From contig CAZTXD010000003.1 of NCBI GenBank assembly GCA_964617995.1, forward strand, positions 6,565 through 70,564: DNA of 64,000 nt, written 5' to 3'. Both the position numbers and the translations under genes were made by a program. Origin of the DNA: CAZTXD01 sp964617995. GTDB lineage: Bacteria; Actinomycetota; Acidimicrobiia; Spongiisociales; ZC4RG35. The notes below the pieces were generated by a model. That model made no database searches. It was not told the origin of the DNA and saw only the letters and a list, made by a program, of their open reading frames with translations. Of the stretch, positions 37,977 through 47,039 are shown one piece after another (position 1 is the stretch's first letter; each line of letters opens with the position of its first letter).

Positions 37977-38546
37977 TCAATCGATCTGATCGCCGAGCCA
38001 CCCATCCACCCGATCGAGCAGGTACTCGCTGACCTCCCGTGAACGGTCGAGGGCGTCGCAGAGCTGATCCCGTCCCATGAGCATGTCGACCAGCGACACC
38101 GAGGTGCTGCCTATCAGCGTCAACCTCCGATCGGGAGCGTCGGTGACCGCCCCGTAAGAGTCGATCGCCGACACCTCCACCGATAGGGCCATGCCCCCGA
38201 TGCCTGCCAGGTCGGTCGCCAGCACCAGCAGATCGGGAGGGTGCGCCAGGGGGGGCACAGCCCAGTTGAAGAAGAGATTCAAGTGGAAGTCGTCGGGCGG
38301 CTCCTCCCAGTCGTCGGCCATCTCCTCGAGCTTGTCCTGCAACGCCAGCAGGACTCGGGGATCCACATCGAGGGCTAGGTGGAGGTCGAGGGGACGGCCG
38401 CAACCGCTCTCGGGATGCAGGTCGACCTCCCACGACTGGCGCAGGGAGTATGTCTCGACGATGTGCCTCTCGTCGTGGACATGGAAACCGTGATCTATGG
38501 CGTGTTCCTTGAGGTCCGTGACGAATCCGGCGATGTCAATTGCCAC
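37977..38546 (-). CDS. uncharacterised protein
   Basis: 189 residues, GTG start, with TAGGCT 6 nt upstream. Soluble, acidic, no signal peptide. It contains a regular strand-helix pattern (GCGRPLDLHLALDVDPRVLLALQ) and a conserved-looking 'FHLNLFFNWAVP'. I do not recognise a family. Confidence 0.65.
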   Translation of the reverse strand: MAIDIAGFVTDLKEHAIDHGFHVHDERHIVETYSLRQSWEVDLHPESGCGRPLDLHLALDVDPRVLLALQDKLEEMADDWEEPPDDFHLNLFFNWAVPPLAHPPDLLVLATDLAGIGGMALSVEVSAIDSYGAVTDAPDRRLTLIGSTSVSLVDMLMGRDQLCDALDRSREVSEYLLDRVDGWLGDQID

Positions 38547-38585
38547 AACCGCAGCCTACCGGCGGTCCGGGACTGGGACACGGGG

Positions 38586-39560
38586 TCAGTCGAGGCCCTG
38601 CTCGCCCCAGGCGAGCTCGGTCGAGGTGGACCCGGCGATCGCTCCCTCGATGACGTCGCCCACCACGGCCCGCAGGAGCGGGACTTTGTGACCGGTCATC
38701 GCCAGGGGCGAGACTCCGCCCACGGCCAGGGAGGCGACCGCCTCCAGTCTGTCGCCGTCGTCGATCGAGACACCGACCAGCGCCTCCTCCACCCGGCCGA
38801 GCCGCAGCGGCACCGGGGCGACTCCCCCGACTGCGACGGCCGCCCAGGCGACACGACCCGCCTCTACCCCGAGACGGCATACGGCCTCGACGATGGGCCA
38901 CTCGGCGCGGATCCGCTCTGTGACCCGCCGATAAGCGGCCCTCTCTGCGGTCACCTGCGCCGGCAGTCCGACGGCGGTGAGCACCACGCCGTCGGGGAGG
39001 GTGTGATCGCGGCTGCCGTCCCGGCCGTCTCCCATGAGTGAGGCCACCGACATCTCTCCGGTGGTGGTCTCGACCGTGCCGTCGTAGGTCAGCAGGACCA
39101 TCGCCAGCGATGACGGGTGGGGGGCGACGCATGGTCCGAGGTCGAAGATGACACCATGCCGGTGATCCCCCGATCGGGCCGGGCAGTCGGATCCACCGGA
39201 CTTGAGACACGTCAGCTCGGGATGCCGGTAGTAGGGGCAGCGGGTCCGCTGGAGGAGGTTCCCTCCGATGGTGGCCACCGCCCGGATCTGGGGGGTGGCC
39301 AATGAACCCGCGGTGAGTGCCAGCGCGGGGTACCGGGCCATCACACGTCGGTCCCCGGCCACGGTGGAGACACGCACCATGGCACCGATGCGGGCGCCGT
39401 CGCCGTCCACGTCCAGACGCCGAAGCTCGTCGACACCCCGGAGGTCGACGATCTCTCCGTGGTCGATTCCCAGTCGACGACGGGCGATGAGGTCGGTGCC
39501 CCCGGCCCGGAAGCTTCCTGCGGCCGCCGTCGCCGAGGCCACGTCGCCGGGGCGGATCAC
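38586..39560 (-). CDS. FAD-binding subunit of a molybdenum hydroxylase (CoxM/XdhB-like)
   Basis: 324 residues from the GTG at 39560. FAD/isoalloxazine motif ATIGGNLLQRTRCPYY and the upstream AGGTDLIARR are typical of molybdopterin dehydrogenase FAD subunits. It carries electrons from the Fe-S clusters to the flavin. It overlaps the catalytic subunit gene by 4 nt. The motif stretch contains CPYYRHPELTCLKSGGSDC, a Cys-rich insert seen in the HCAR-type/PaoB-like subfamily that can hold an extra Fe-S cluster. Confidence 0.9.
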   Translation of the reverse strand: MIRPGDVASATAAAGSFRAGGTDLIARRRLGIDHGEIVDLRGVDELRRLDVDGDGARIGAMVRVSTVAGDRRVMARYPALALTAGSLATPQIRAVATIGGNLLQRTRCPYYRHPELTCLKSGGSDCPARSGDHRHGVIFDLGPCVAPHPSSLAMVLLTYDGTVETTTGEMSVASLMGDGRDGSRDHTLPDGVVLTAVGLPAQVTAERAAYRRVTERIRAEWPIVEAVCRLGVEAGRVAWAAVAVGGVAPVPLRLGRVEEALVGVSIDDGDRLEAVASLAVGGVSPLAMTGHKVPLLRAVVGDVIEGAIAGSTSTELAWGEQGLD

Positions 39561-42193
39561 CGAAAGCTCCCGGCCAGGTCGGAGGGACGTATCGGCAGCT
39601 TCCTCTGTCTCTTCCCGGTGGCGGCGGTGACAGCGGAGGCGACCGCGGCGGGAACGGCCACGATGGCGAGCTCGGCCAGGCCCACGCCGCCGCCGGGAAC
39701 GTGCTCGAATCCCCACTCGACGAAGTCGACGCTCATGTCCGGGGTGTCGCCGATGCCGGGCAGGTGGTAGTCCTCGAGGTTGGACGACAGGACGGCACCG
39801 GTGTGTGGGTCCACGATCCGCTCTTCGTGGAGGGCCATGCCCAGGCCCTGCACCACACCTCCGAGCACCTGGCTGCGGGCGAGCGGGGGGACGTGGATAA
39901 GGCCCGCCGCCAGGGCGGTGTCGACGGCGAGGACTCGCACCGTCCCCAGGGAGAGGTCGACTTCCACCTCTACCACGTGGGCCGACTCGGTGAGGCCGAG
40001 CCCGAACTGGACACCTCGGATCCGATGGGGAAAGGGGAGGATCCGGCGGGAGTCACGGGGCCGCCCAGCTGTGACCGACATCTCACCCAGCCGAGGCAAC
40101 ACCTCCTCCCACGACAGCGCCTCTCCGGCATGGACCACGCCGCCGTCTCCCGCCTCGATCCCCGGGCCGAGGACGTCTCTCGCCACCTCCAGGAGCCGCT
40201 CCCGGGCGAGTGCGGCCGCCTCCCGGGCGGCCGGCCACACCGATGCCGTGGTCCGCGAGCCGGCCGACAGCAATCCGGGACCGGTCCCGGATCGGCCCAC
40301 GACGACCTCCACCGACCCCGGGTCCACTCCGAACTCGTCGGCGACCGCCGAGGCCAGCACCGCCCGGCTGCCGTTCCCCATGTCCTGAACTGCGGCGACC
40401 ACGCGCAGGCCTCCCGGTCCCGACTCCACCGTCACCTCTATCCGGGGGTCGTGTCCGTAGAACCACGATCCGAAGGCGACCCCCACCCCCCGGCGGTTAC
40501 GGCCCGAGCCGGGAGCGGTCCGCCCACGCCACCGTGCATTCGCCTCCACCCAGTCATACATGGCGCTGCGCAGGGGCCGATCGTTCCATGAGCGCCGCAG
40601 GGCGATCGGATCGAGGTCGAGCCGGGCGGCGAGCTCGTCGACGGCGCCTTCCAGGGCGAGGAGGGCCGGTGGTCCCCCCGGAGCGCGAAAGGCTGTGCCG
40701 GGTGGCGCATTGGAGACGGCGTCGAAGTCGAGAAGTGTCCGCGGCGCCCCCGGATAGACGAGTCGGGGGAGGAATGAGGCCACCAGGCTCCCCGCCGAAG
40801 CACCCGAGTCGGCCACCGAGCGCACCCTCAACGCCTTCAACCGTCCCGATGGCGATGCCGCCATCGCCACGTCGACGGTGGTTCCCGGCCGGTTCCCGCC
40901 CACGGTGAACTCCTCCACCCGGTCGAGGATCACACGGACGGGCCGCGAGGCGCGTCGAGCCAGGCGAGCGGCGAGAACGGCCTCGGGGCCGAGGGACTGT
41001 TTGGCCCCGAAGGCCCCACCGACGTAGTCGGCCACCACCTCGACGCTCTCCTCGGGAATCGACAGCTCCTTCGCGAGCCGCTTTCGGCTCTGTGTGACTC
41101 CCTGGGTCGAGAGGTGAACGACGAGGCGGCCTCCCGGTTGCCACTCCGCCACCGCCGCGTGTGGCTCCAGTGCGGTGTGGGAGTGGACGGATGTGCTCCA
41201 GCGGCCTTCCACCAGGTGGGATTCGTCGTCTTCGGCGGCATGCCGGAGGCGCCTGCTCACCAGCCACGGGTTGATGGCGCCGGGGAGGGTGGGGCCGACC
41301 AGGTTCTTGCGCCGAAGGCCCGGCATGGGAGGCGCCTCGTTGTTGGAGGGCGGGATCCACCAGCCGTGGACGTCCGGGGCTTCCTCCGCCAACGACTGGG
41401 GAGCGCCGACTGCCGACGGCAGCGGACGGAGAGCCACCTCGACCAGGTCGGCGGCTCTCCGCGCGGTCTCCTCGTCGACGGCGGCGACCCCTCCCAGTGC
41501 CTGGCCCCGGAAGCGGATCCTCTCCCCCGGCTCGGCCATCGGAACGAACGCCTCTACCCCCGGAAGTGCCAGCGCCGGCGTGGGGTCGATCGCCACCAGC
41601 TCGGCGTGTTCCCGGTGGGAGCGCACCATCCGCCCCACCAGTGCGTCGAGACGGACATCGGTGGTGTAGGCGGCGGCGCCGGTGGCCTTGGCCCGTCCGT
41701 CCGGGCGGGGCTCGAACGGATCGGTGTCGTCGAACATCCCGGCGCAGGCGTCGGATGTGGCCCGGAGGATGGCGTCGTACGCTCCGCAGCGGCAGAGATG
41801 CCCGGCGAGGGCCCGTGCCACCTCCTCTCTCGGCGGGCGCCGGGTCCCGTTGGAGGCGCGCCAGCGATCGAAGAAGGCCACTGCCTCGATGACGAACCCG
41901 GGGGTGCAGTAGCCGCACTGGAGGGCATCGTGATGGAGGAAGGCTGCCTGGATCGGATGCAGGCGATCGCCCTCGGCGACTCCTTCGACTGTGACGACGT
42001 CGCGATCTACGAGATCCTCAGCCGGGAGGACACACGACGCCACCGGCACGCCGTCGACGGCGATGGTGCAGGCACCGCACACGCCGGTGCCGCACACCAG
42101 CTTCGTTCCCGTCAGGCCGAGCCCCCGCCGCAGCATCTCCACCGCCGATTCGTATGCATCGGGGATCTGGGCGTGGCGGCCGTTTATCGGCAT
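39557..42193 (-). CDS. molybdopterin hydroxylase catalytic subunit fused to 2Fe-2S subunit
   Basis: 878 residues combining two subunits that are separate in most relatives. Residues 1-155 form the ferredoxin and [2Fe-2S]-helical domains: cluster I Cys34, 39, 42, 54; cluster II Cys93, 96, 134, 136. Residues about 165-878 form the Mo-pterin domains with GGAFGAKQ, FRAPGGPPALLALEG, QDMGNGSRAVLAS and the active-site Glu in GLAELAIVAVPAAV. It belongs to the xanthine dehydrogenase/CO dehydrogenase/aldehyde oxidase superfamily; the substrate is uncertain. Confidence 0.9.
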   Translation of the reverse strand: MPINGRHAQIPDAYESAVEMLRRGLGLTGTKLVCGTGVCGACTIAVDGVPVASCVLPAEDLVDRDVVTVEGVAEGDRLHPIQAAFLHHDALQCGYCTPGFVIEAVAFFDRWRASNGTRRPPREEVARALAGHLCRCGAYDAILRATSDACAGMFDDTDPFEPRPDGRAKATGAAAYTTDVRLDALVGRMVRSHREHAELVAIDPTPALALPGVEAFVPMAEPGERIRFRGQALGGVAAVDEETARRAADLVEVALRPLPSAVGAPQSLAEEAPDVHGWWIPPSNNEAPPMPGLRRKNLVGPTLPGAINPWLVSRRLRHAAEDDESHLVEGRWSTSVHSHTALEPHAAVAEWQPGGRLVVHLSTQGVTQSRKRLAKELSIPEESVEVVADYVGGAFGAKQSLGPEAVLAARLARRASRPVRVILDRVEEFTVGGNRPGTTVDVAMAASPSGRLKALRVRSVADSGASAGSLVASFLPRLVYPGAPRTLLDFDAVSNAPPGTAFRAPGGPPALLALEGAVDELAARLDLDPIALRRSWNDRPLRSAMYDWVEANARWRGRTAPGSGRNRRGVGVAFGSWFYGHDPRIEVTVESGPGGLRVVAAVQDMGNGSRAVLASAVADEFGVDPGSVEVVVGRSGTGPGLLSAGSRTTASVWPAAREAAALARERLLEVARDVLGPGIEAGDGGVVHAGEALSWEEVLPRLGEMSVTAGRPRDSRRILPFPHRIRGVQFGLGLTESAHVVEVEVDLSLGTVRVLAVDTALAAGLIHVPPLARSQVLGGVVQGLGMALHEERIVDPHTGAVLSSNLEDYHLPGIGDTPDMSVDFVEWGFEHVPGGGVGLAELAIVAVPAAVASAVTAATGKRQRKLPIRPSDLAGSFR

Positions 42194-42203
42194 CCACCCG
42201 ATC

Positions 42204-43265
42204 CTATTTGCCGCTGCTCCGCCGGGCGGCCCATCCGGTGACGAGGCCGATCAGGAAAGCGACGATCGGGGTGCGGGCAGGCGGTTCGGCCGGGGGGACG
42301 GTGCCCAGGCTCTGTGCCTGCAACGAGGCCGCCTCGCGCTGGGAGGGGGCCATCACATCACCGTGCCCCAGGAAGTCGGAGTAGACCTTGGTCACCTCCG
42401 CCCCGAACAGGTAGATGATCCACATCAGGTTGAAGAAGAAGAGCAGGATGGCGGCACCCCCCACCGCCCCCAAGGCGCCCCCGCCCCCGAACTCGCTCAG
42501 GTAGGCGCCTACCAGGAAGGCGCCGACCAGGCCGATGACGGCCGTGAAGAGCCCGCCGCGTCGCGCAGCCTGCCAGGGGATCTTCGCTCGGGTGAGAAGC
42601 TGGAACGTCATACCCACCACGACCACCATCAACACGAGCGAGGTCAAAGGCACCACCACTCCCAGCACGGTGCGCAACCACGGGAGGTCGATGAGGTCAC
42701 GGAGGAAGTTGACCCCCGCCACCGCCACCAGCGGAACCAGCACCAGCAGGGCCAGGATGAGCGCCGACCCGAGTGCGATGGCCCGCTGGACGATGAGGTT
42801 GACGAACCCCTTGTGACGCTCCTGGGGCACGTGGAACACGTGGTTGAGAACCGCCTGCACGTGGAGGAAGATCGACGATGCGCTGAAGGCGACCAGTGCG
42901 ATACCCAGCCCGAGAGCCTGGGGAGCGGTCGCCGCCGCCTGGCAGGTGAGCACTGCGAGCTGGTCCGCCACCGCGTCACCGGCGACCTCGTGCACCTGGA
43001 GGATCACACGGTCGAGAGGATTCGAGGGAGCCTCCCCGAGCATGGCCACTTCCGCCTCACGGCAGTTGACTCCGGTGAAGGCCGAATCCGACGACACGAA
43101 CCCGACCACCGCCACCGTGAGGAACAGGATCGGAACCAGCGAGAACAGCGTGTAGAAGGAGAGAGCTGCGGCAAACCGGGTCGCCATGTCCTCTCCGAAC
43201 TCCTGGGCGGCCGCTTTCAGCAGCCGGAAGACCCGTTGATGAAGGGGGAGATCACGATGGGGCAC
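42204..43265 (-). CDS. YihY/BrkB-family inner membrane protein
   Basis: 353 residues from the GTG at 43265; a start at 43325 would run into the divergent ligase gene. Six to seven membrane helices with the family signature RFAAALSFYTLFSLVPILF and VFHVPQERHKGF. The family is of unknown transport function, often wrongly called ribonuclease BN. The C-terminal tail is Pro-rich and cytoplasmic. It ends 10 nt after the Mo-enzyme start on the same strand. Confidence 0.88.
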   Translation of the reverse strand: MPHRDLPLHQRVFRLLKAAAQEFGEDMATRFAAALSFYTLFSLVPILFLTVAVVGFVSSDSAFTGVNCREAEVAMLGEAPSNPLDRVILQVHEVAGDAVADQLAVLTCQAAATAPQALGLGIALVAFSASSIFLHVQAVLNHVFHVPQERHKGFVNLIVQRAIALGSALILALLVLVPLVAVAGVNFLRDLIDLPWLRTVLGVVVPLTSLVLMVVVVGMTFQLLTRAKIPWQAARRGGLFTAVIGLVGAFLVGAYLSEFGGGGALGAVGGAAILLFFFNLMWIIYLFGAEVTKVYSDFLGHGDVMAPSQREAASLQAQSLGTVPPAEPPARTPIVAFLIGLVTGWAARRSSGK

Positions 43266-43286
43266 AGACTCGGATCGTACCGGCCG

Positions 43287-43292
43287 TACACT
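43287..43292 (+). promoter_or_regulatory. -10-like box for ligC
   Basis: TACACT, 11 nt before the ATG at 43304; the same hexamer lies 9 nt before the MFS gene at 59854. No Shine-Dalgarno is seen. Confidence 0.4.
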
Positions 43293-43303
43293 CCTCGACT
43301 GAT

Positions 43304-44332
43304 ATGCGGCACCCGTTTCCACCACCCCTGCCCACCATGGAGGCCCGCACGTCAGAGCGTTGGCCCAAAGGGGACTTCGCCTACGAGCCCAAGTGGGACG
43401 GCTTCCGGGCCCTGGCCTGGTCCGCTCCCGAGATCCGGCTCGACTCCCGCAACGAGCGGCCCCTCCTCCGCTACTTCCCCGAGCTGGAGCCGACCTTGGG
43501 GCAACTGCCCGAAGGCACCATCGTCGACGGCGAGGTCGTGGTGGTGGTCGACGACGTAACCCGGTTCGACACCCTCCAGCAGCGGATCCACCCCGCCGAG
43601 TCCCGGATCACGAGACTGGCCGCCGAGACGCCGGCCGAGCTGGTGGCATTCGACCTGCTGGCCCTCGAAGGCGAGGACCTGAGAGGACTTCCCTTCCACC
43701 AACGCCGACGCCGGCTCACCGACCTCGCCGATCGCCTCGACCACCCCTGGCATCTCACACCCTCCACCTCCGAGGAGGACACGGCGCGACGATGGTTCGA
43801 CGAGTTCGAATCGGCCGGCTGTGACGGGATCGTCGCCAAGGACCGGGACGGCACCTACCAGTCGGGGAAGAGGGCGATGATCAAGATCAAGCACCGCCGC
43901 ACCGTCGACGTGGTGGTGGGAGGGTTCCGGGAGCACAAGGACGGCGGCAAGATCGGGTCCCTCCTGCTGGGGCTGTACACGGCGGACGGTGAGCTCTCGT
44001 TCATCGGCCACTGCTCCGGGTTTCCCGACACCGACCGTACCGAGTTGTTTCAAAGGTTCACCGGCCTGGCCGCCGACGAGTCGTTCGGGGAAGGGGTGCG
44101 GGTCCCGGGTGCCGAGAGCCGCTGGTCGGGAGGAAAGGACCTCGACTGGACGCCCGTGGTTCCGGGTGTGGTGGTGGAGGTGTCCTACGATCAGCTGGAG
44201 GGCGACCGGTTCCGGCATGCCACCCGCTTCCACCGCTGGAGACCCGACAAGGATGCCAGCAGCTGCACCCTCGACCAGCTGGAGCGGCCCTCCGGACCCG
44301 GCTTCGGAGACGTGGTGGTCGGCGGTGAGTGA
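43304..44332 (+). CDS. ligC: ATP-dependent DNA ligase, LigC-type
   Basis: 342 residues: an adenylation domain and an OB fold, with no extra DNA-binding domain. Adenylated Lys30 in EPKWDGFRAL, then IVDGEVVVV, the motif FDLLALEGED and GCDGIVAKDRDG, with IKIKHRRTVDVVVGG as motif V. LigC enzymes act in end-joining and excision repair. The gene runs directly into an ABC transporter operon, with its stop codon touching the next GTG. Confidence 0.93.
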   Translation: MRHPFPPPLPTMEARTSERWPKGDFAYEPKWDGFRALAWSAPEIRLDSRNERPLLRYFPELEPTLGQLPEGTIVDGEVVVVVDDVTRFDTLQQRIHPAESRITRLAAETPAELVAFDLLALEGEDLRGLPFHQRRRRLTDLADRLDHPWHLTPSTSEEDTARRWFDEFESAGCDGIVAKDRDGTYQSGKRAMIKIKHRRTVDVVVGGFREHKDGGKIGSLLLGLYTADGELSFIGHCSGFPDTDRTELFQRFTGLAADESFGEGVRVPGAESRWSGGKDLDWTPVVPGVVVEVSYDQLEGDRFRHATRFHRWRPDKDASSCTLDQLERPSGPGFGDVVVGGE

Positions 44333-45244
44333 GTGACCACGTCGTCGTCGGTCGTCTCGACCGCAGGCCTCACCCACGACTACGGCCCGGTGGTGGCGCT
44401 GCAGGAACTCGACCTGGAGATCCCGCCCGGTGTAACGGGCCTGGTGGGAGCGAACGGCGCCGGGAAGACCACCCTCTTCCGGATCCTCCTCGGCCTCCTG
44501 CACCCCACCGCCGGTTCCGTGACCGTTCTGGGCACCGACGTCGGGGCGGACCCGCTCTCGGTGCGGAACCGCGTGGGATACATGCCCGAGGGCCGGTGCC
44601 TCCCCGACGAGCAGACCGCAGCGGACTTCGTCGCCTACACCGCCGAACTGGCGGGCATCCCACCGGGGGAAGCCCGCCGGCGCTCGTCGGAGACCCTCTT
44701 CCTCGTCGGCTTGGAAGAAGAGAGGTTCCGTTACCTGGGTGATTTCTCCACCGGGATGCGGCAGCGGGTGAAGCTCGCTCAGTCCATCGTCCACGACCCG
44801 ACCCTGGTGCTCCTCGACGAGCCAGCCTCGGGCCTCGATCCCGAGGGACGTGACCAGATGCTGGATCTGATCCGCAGACTCCACCAGTTCGACATCAACG
44901 TGATCGTGAGCTCCCACGTCCTAACGGACATCGAACGCACGTCGGGATGGGTGGTGATGCTCGACGGGGGGCATCTCATCCGCTCGGGTCCGCTGGAGTC
45001 GGGTGGTGATCGCCGCAGCGTGGTGGCCGAGGTGCTGGAACGGCCCGACGAGGTGGCGACCGCTCTCGGGGCCCGCGGCTACGAGACCACCGTCAGCGGT
45101 CTGCGGATCGCGGTGACGGGCGACGACGGGGCGGTGGAGAGGGCCATCACCGAAGAGGTGGCCTCGGCCGGTGCCGGCCTCGTCCGCCTCGTGCGGGGTG
45201 CCGGGTCCCTGGAGGACGAGTTCCTGGCGGGGCGGAGAAGATGA
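44333..45244 (+). CDS. ABC transporter ATP-binding protein
   Basis: 303 residues. Walker A GANGAGKTT, signature FSTGMRQRVK, Walker B LVLLDEPASGLD, switch SSHVLTDIERT. This is the ABC-2 type, close to the CcmA/bacitracin-efflux group. The GTG start abuts the ligC stop. The four following genes overlap one another by 4 nt each. Confidence 0.88.
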   Translation: MTTSSSVVSTAGLTHDYGPVVALQELDLEIPPGVTGLVGANGAGKTTLFRILLGLLHPTAGSVTVLGTDVGADPLSVRNRVGYMPEGRCLPDEQTAADFVAYTAELAGIPPGEARRRSSETLFLVGLEEERFRYLGDFSTGMRQRVKLAQSIVHDPTLVLLDEPASGLDPEGRDQMLDLIRRLHQFDINVIVSSHVLTDIERTSGWVVMLDGGHLIRSGPLESGGDRRSVVAEVLERPDEVATALGARGYETTVSGLRIAVTGDDGAVERAITEEVASAGAGLVRLVRGAGSLEDEFLAGRRR

Positions 45245-46125
45245 CAGACGAAGTGATCTTCGATCGTGGCTATCGCCGCTATGACGGCCTCCGGCTGGGG
45301 ATGGCCGGTGCCCGGCGGGCGGTGGTGCGCGACGGTGTTCGTCGGGTGCTGGGGCTTCGTCGGAAGGCCCGGCGGAAGATACTCCCCTGGTCGTTGCTCG
45401 CCATCGCCACCACCCTGGCGGCGGTCTTCATCGGGCTCCACTTCGTCGCCTCGCAGCTGCCCGTCGACGTCGCAGCCGAGTTACCCCGATACGGTGAGCT
45501 GTTCGATTTCTTCTCGTGGATCGGGATCCTGTTCATCGCCCTGGCCGGGCCCACTCTTCTCATACCCGACCGGACCCAGGGAGTGCTTTCAGTGTACTTC
45601 TCGCGGCCCCTGACGGTAGGGAGCTATCTGGGAGCGAAGCTGACGGCCTTCCTGGGCGTCACCGCCATCATCTACCTGGCTCCCCAGGTGGCGTTGCATC
45701 TCGGCCTCGCCTTTCTGGCTGAGGATGGGTTCCTGGGTTACCTGGGCGCCAACCTCGACGTGCTATGGAAGATTCCGGTGGTCGCCGCCGGTTACCTGGC
45801 GCTCCACGGCGGGATCGTCACCGCCATCTCGGCCGTGGTGAACCGAACGGGCGCCGCCGCCGCCATCTTCCTGGGCATCCTCACCGCCGGAGGCTCGATC
45901 GCCTCACGGATAGGCCTCATCGAAGCACCGATGACCCGCTTCGTCACACTTCTCGCCCTCGACCAGCATCCTCGTGTCATCCGGGACTGGGTCTTCGACA
46001 TCCGCACCAGCGACTACCCGGCCATCCAGGTGGGGTTCGAGCCGTGGGTCTCGCTTGTGGTGATTTCGGTCGTCGCCGCGGGAGGAGTCTGGTGGATCCA
46101 CCGTCGTTACGGACAGCTGGCATGA
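45241..46125 (+). CDS. ABC-2 permease-like membrane protein
   Basis: 294 residues. An unusual N-terminal soluble segment (EVIFDRGYRRYDG) precedes six predicted helices. The FDRGYRRYDG motif is typical of ABC permeases paired with this ATPase type in actinobacteria. ATGA overlap with the ATPase gene on both sides shows tight coupling. Confidence 0.85.
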   Translation: MTDEVIFDRGYRRYDGLRLGMAGARRAVVRDGVRRVLGLRRKARRKILPWSLLAIATTLAAVFIGLHFVASQLPVDVAAELPRYGELFDFFSWIGILFIALAGPTLLIPDRTQGVLSVYFSRPLTVGSYLGAKLTAFLGVTAIIYLAPQVALHLGLAFLAEDGFLGYLGANLDVLWKIPVVAAGYLALHGGIVTAISAVVNRTGAAAAIFLGILTAGGSIASRIGLIEAPMTRFVTLLALDQHPRVIRDWVFDIRTSDYPAIQVGFEPWVSLVVISVVAAGGVWWIHRRYGQLA

Positions 46126-47039
46126 CCGACACGGTCCTGCTCTCGGAAGTATCGAAGTGGTTCGGCCAGAAGGTGGCTGTATCCGACGTGACTCTCCAGT
46201 TCGGACCCGGCGTCACCGGGCTCCTGGGCCCCAACGGAGCCGGCAAGACCACCCTGCTCCGGGTGATGACCGGACTCCAACGTCCCTCCGCCGGTTCTGT
46301 GACCGTACTCGGCGCCGACCCGCGCCGGGAGGTGGCCGTCTACGGGAGGCTGGCGATGGTTCCGGAGGACGAGGCCGTCTACGACCGTCTGTCGGCTCGC
46401 CAGTTCGTCCGGCTCAACGCCGAGTTGCGGAAGGTAGGCGACACCGAGGGGGCGGTCTCGGGGGCCCTCCACACCGTCGAGATGGAAGCCGACGCCGACC
46501 GGGACCTGGGGGGTTTCTCGAAGGGGATGCGGCAGCGGGCGAAGGTGGCGGCGGCGCTGGTCTCCGACCCGGAGATCCTCGTCCTCGATGAGCCTCTCAA
46601 CGGTGCCGACCCGGTGCAACGAGCCTCGCTCATCGATCTTTTCGTCCGGCTGGGCGAGGCGGGCCGGACCGTGATCGTGTCCTCTCACGTCCTGGGCGAG
46701 GTGGAGAGGATGGCCACCCGCATAGTGGCCATGGTCGACGGGCGTCTCGCCGCCATCGGCACCGTCGCCCAGCTACGGGCCGCCATGACCGACCGGCCCC
46801 GCCTCATCCGGGTCGACTCCGACCGACCGCGCGAGCTGGCGACCTCCTTGATGGGCGTCGAGGGAGTGGACGGCGTGCGTCTCCGGGGTCCGACCATCGA
46901 AGTCGAGACCAGCGACGCCCTGTCTTTCGCTCATCGATTGCCTGGCGTGGCCGCCGAAACCGGCGTCGAGCTCCGTCGGGTCGAACCGACGGACGAGTCG
47001 CTGGAGAGCGTGTTCCGCTACCTGGTGGGAACAGGATGA
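46122..47039 (+). CDS. ABC transporter ATP-binding protein (second ATPase)
   Basis: 305 residues. Walker A GPNGAGKTT, signature FSKGMRQRAK, Walker B LVLDEPLNGADP, switch SSHVLGEVER. The C-terminal 80 residues form a separate domain. It is paralogous to the ATPase at 44333, so the operon holds either two exporters or one complex with unlike subunits. Confidence 0.88.
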   Translation: MTDTVLLSEVSKWFGQKVAVSDVTLQFGPGVTGLLGPNGAGKTTLLRVMTGLQRPSAGSVTVLGADPRREVAVYGRLAMVPEDEAVYDRLSARQFVRLNAELRKVGDTEGAVSGALHTVEMEADADRDLGGFSKGMRQRAKVAAALVSDPEILVLDEPLNGADPVQRASLIDLFVRLGEAGRTVIVSSHVLGEVERMATRIVAMVDGRLAAIGTVAQLRAAMTDRPRLIRVDSDRPRELATSLMGVEGVDGVRLRGPTIEVETSDALSFAHRLPGVAAETGVELRRVEPTDESLESVFRYLVGTG

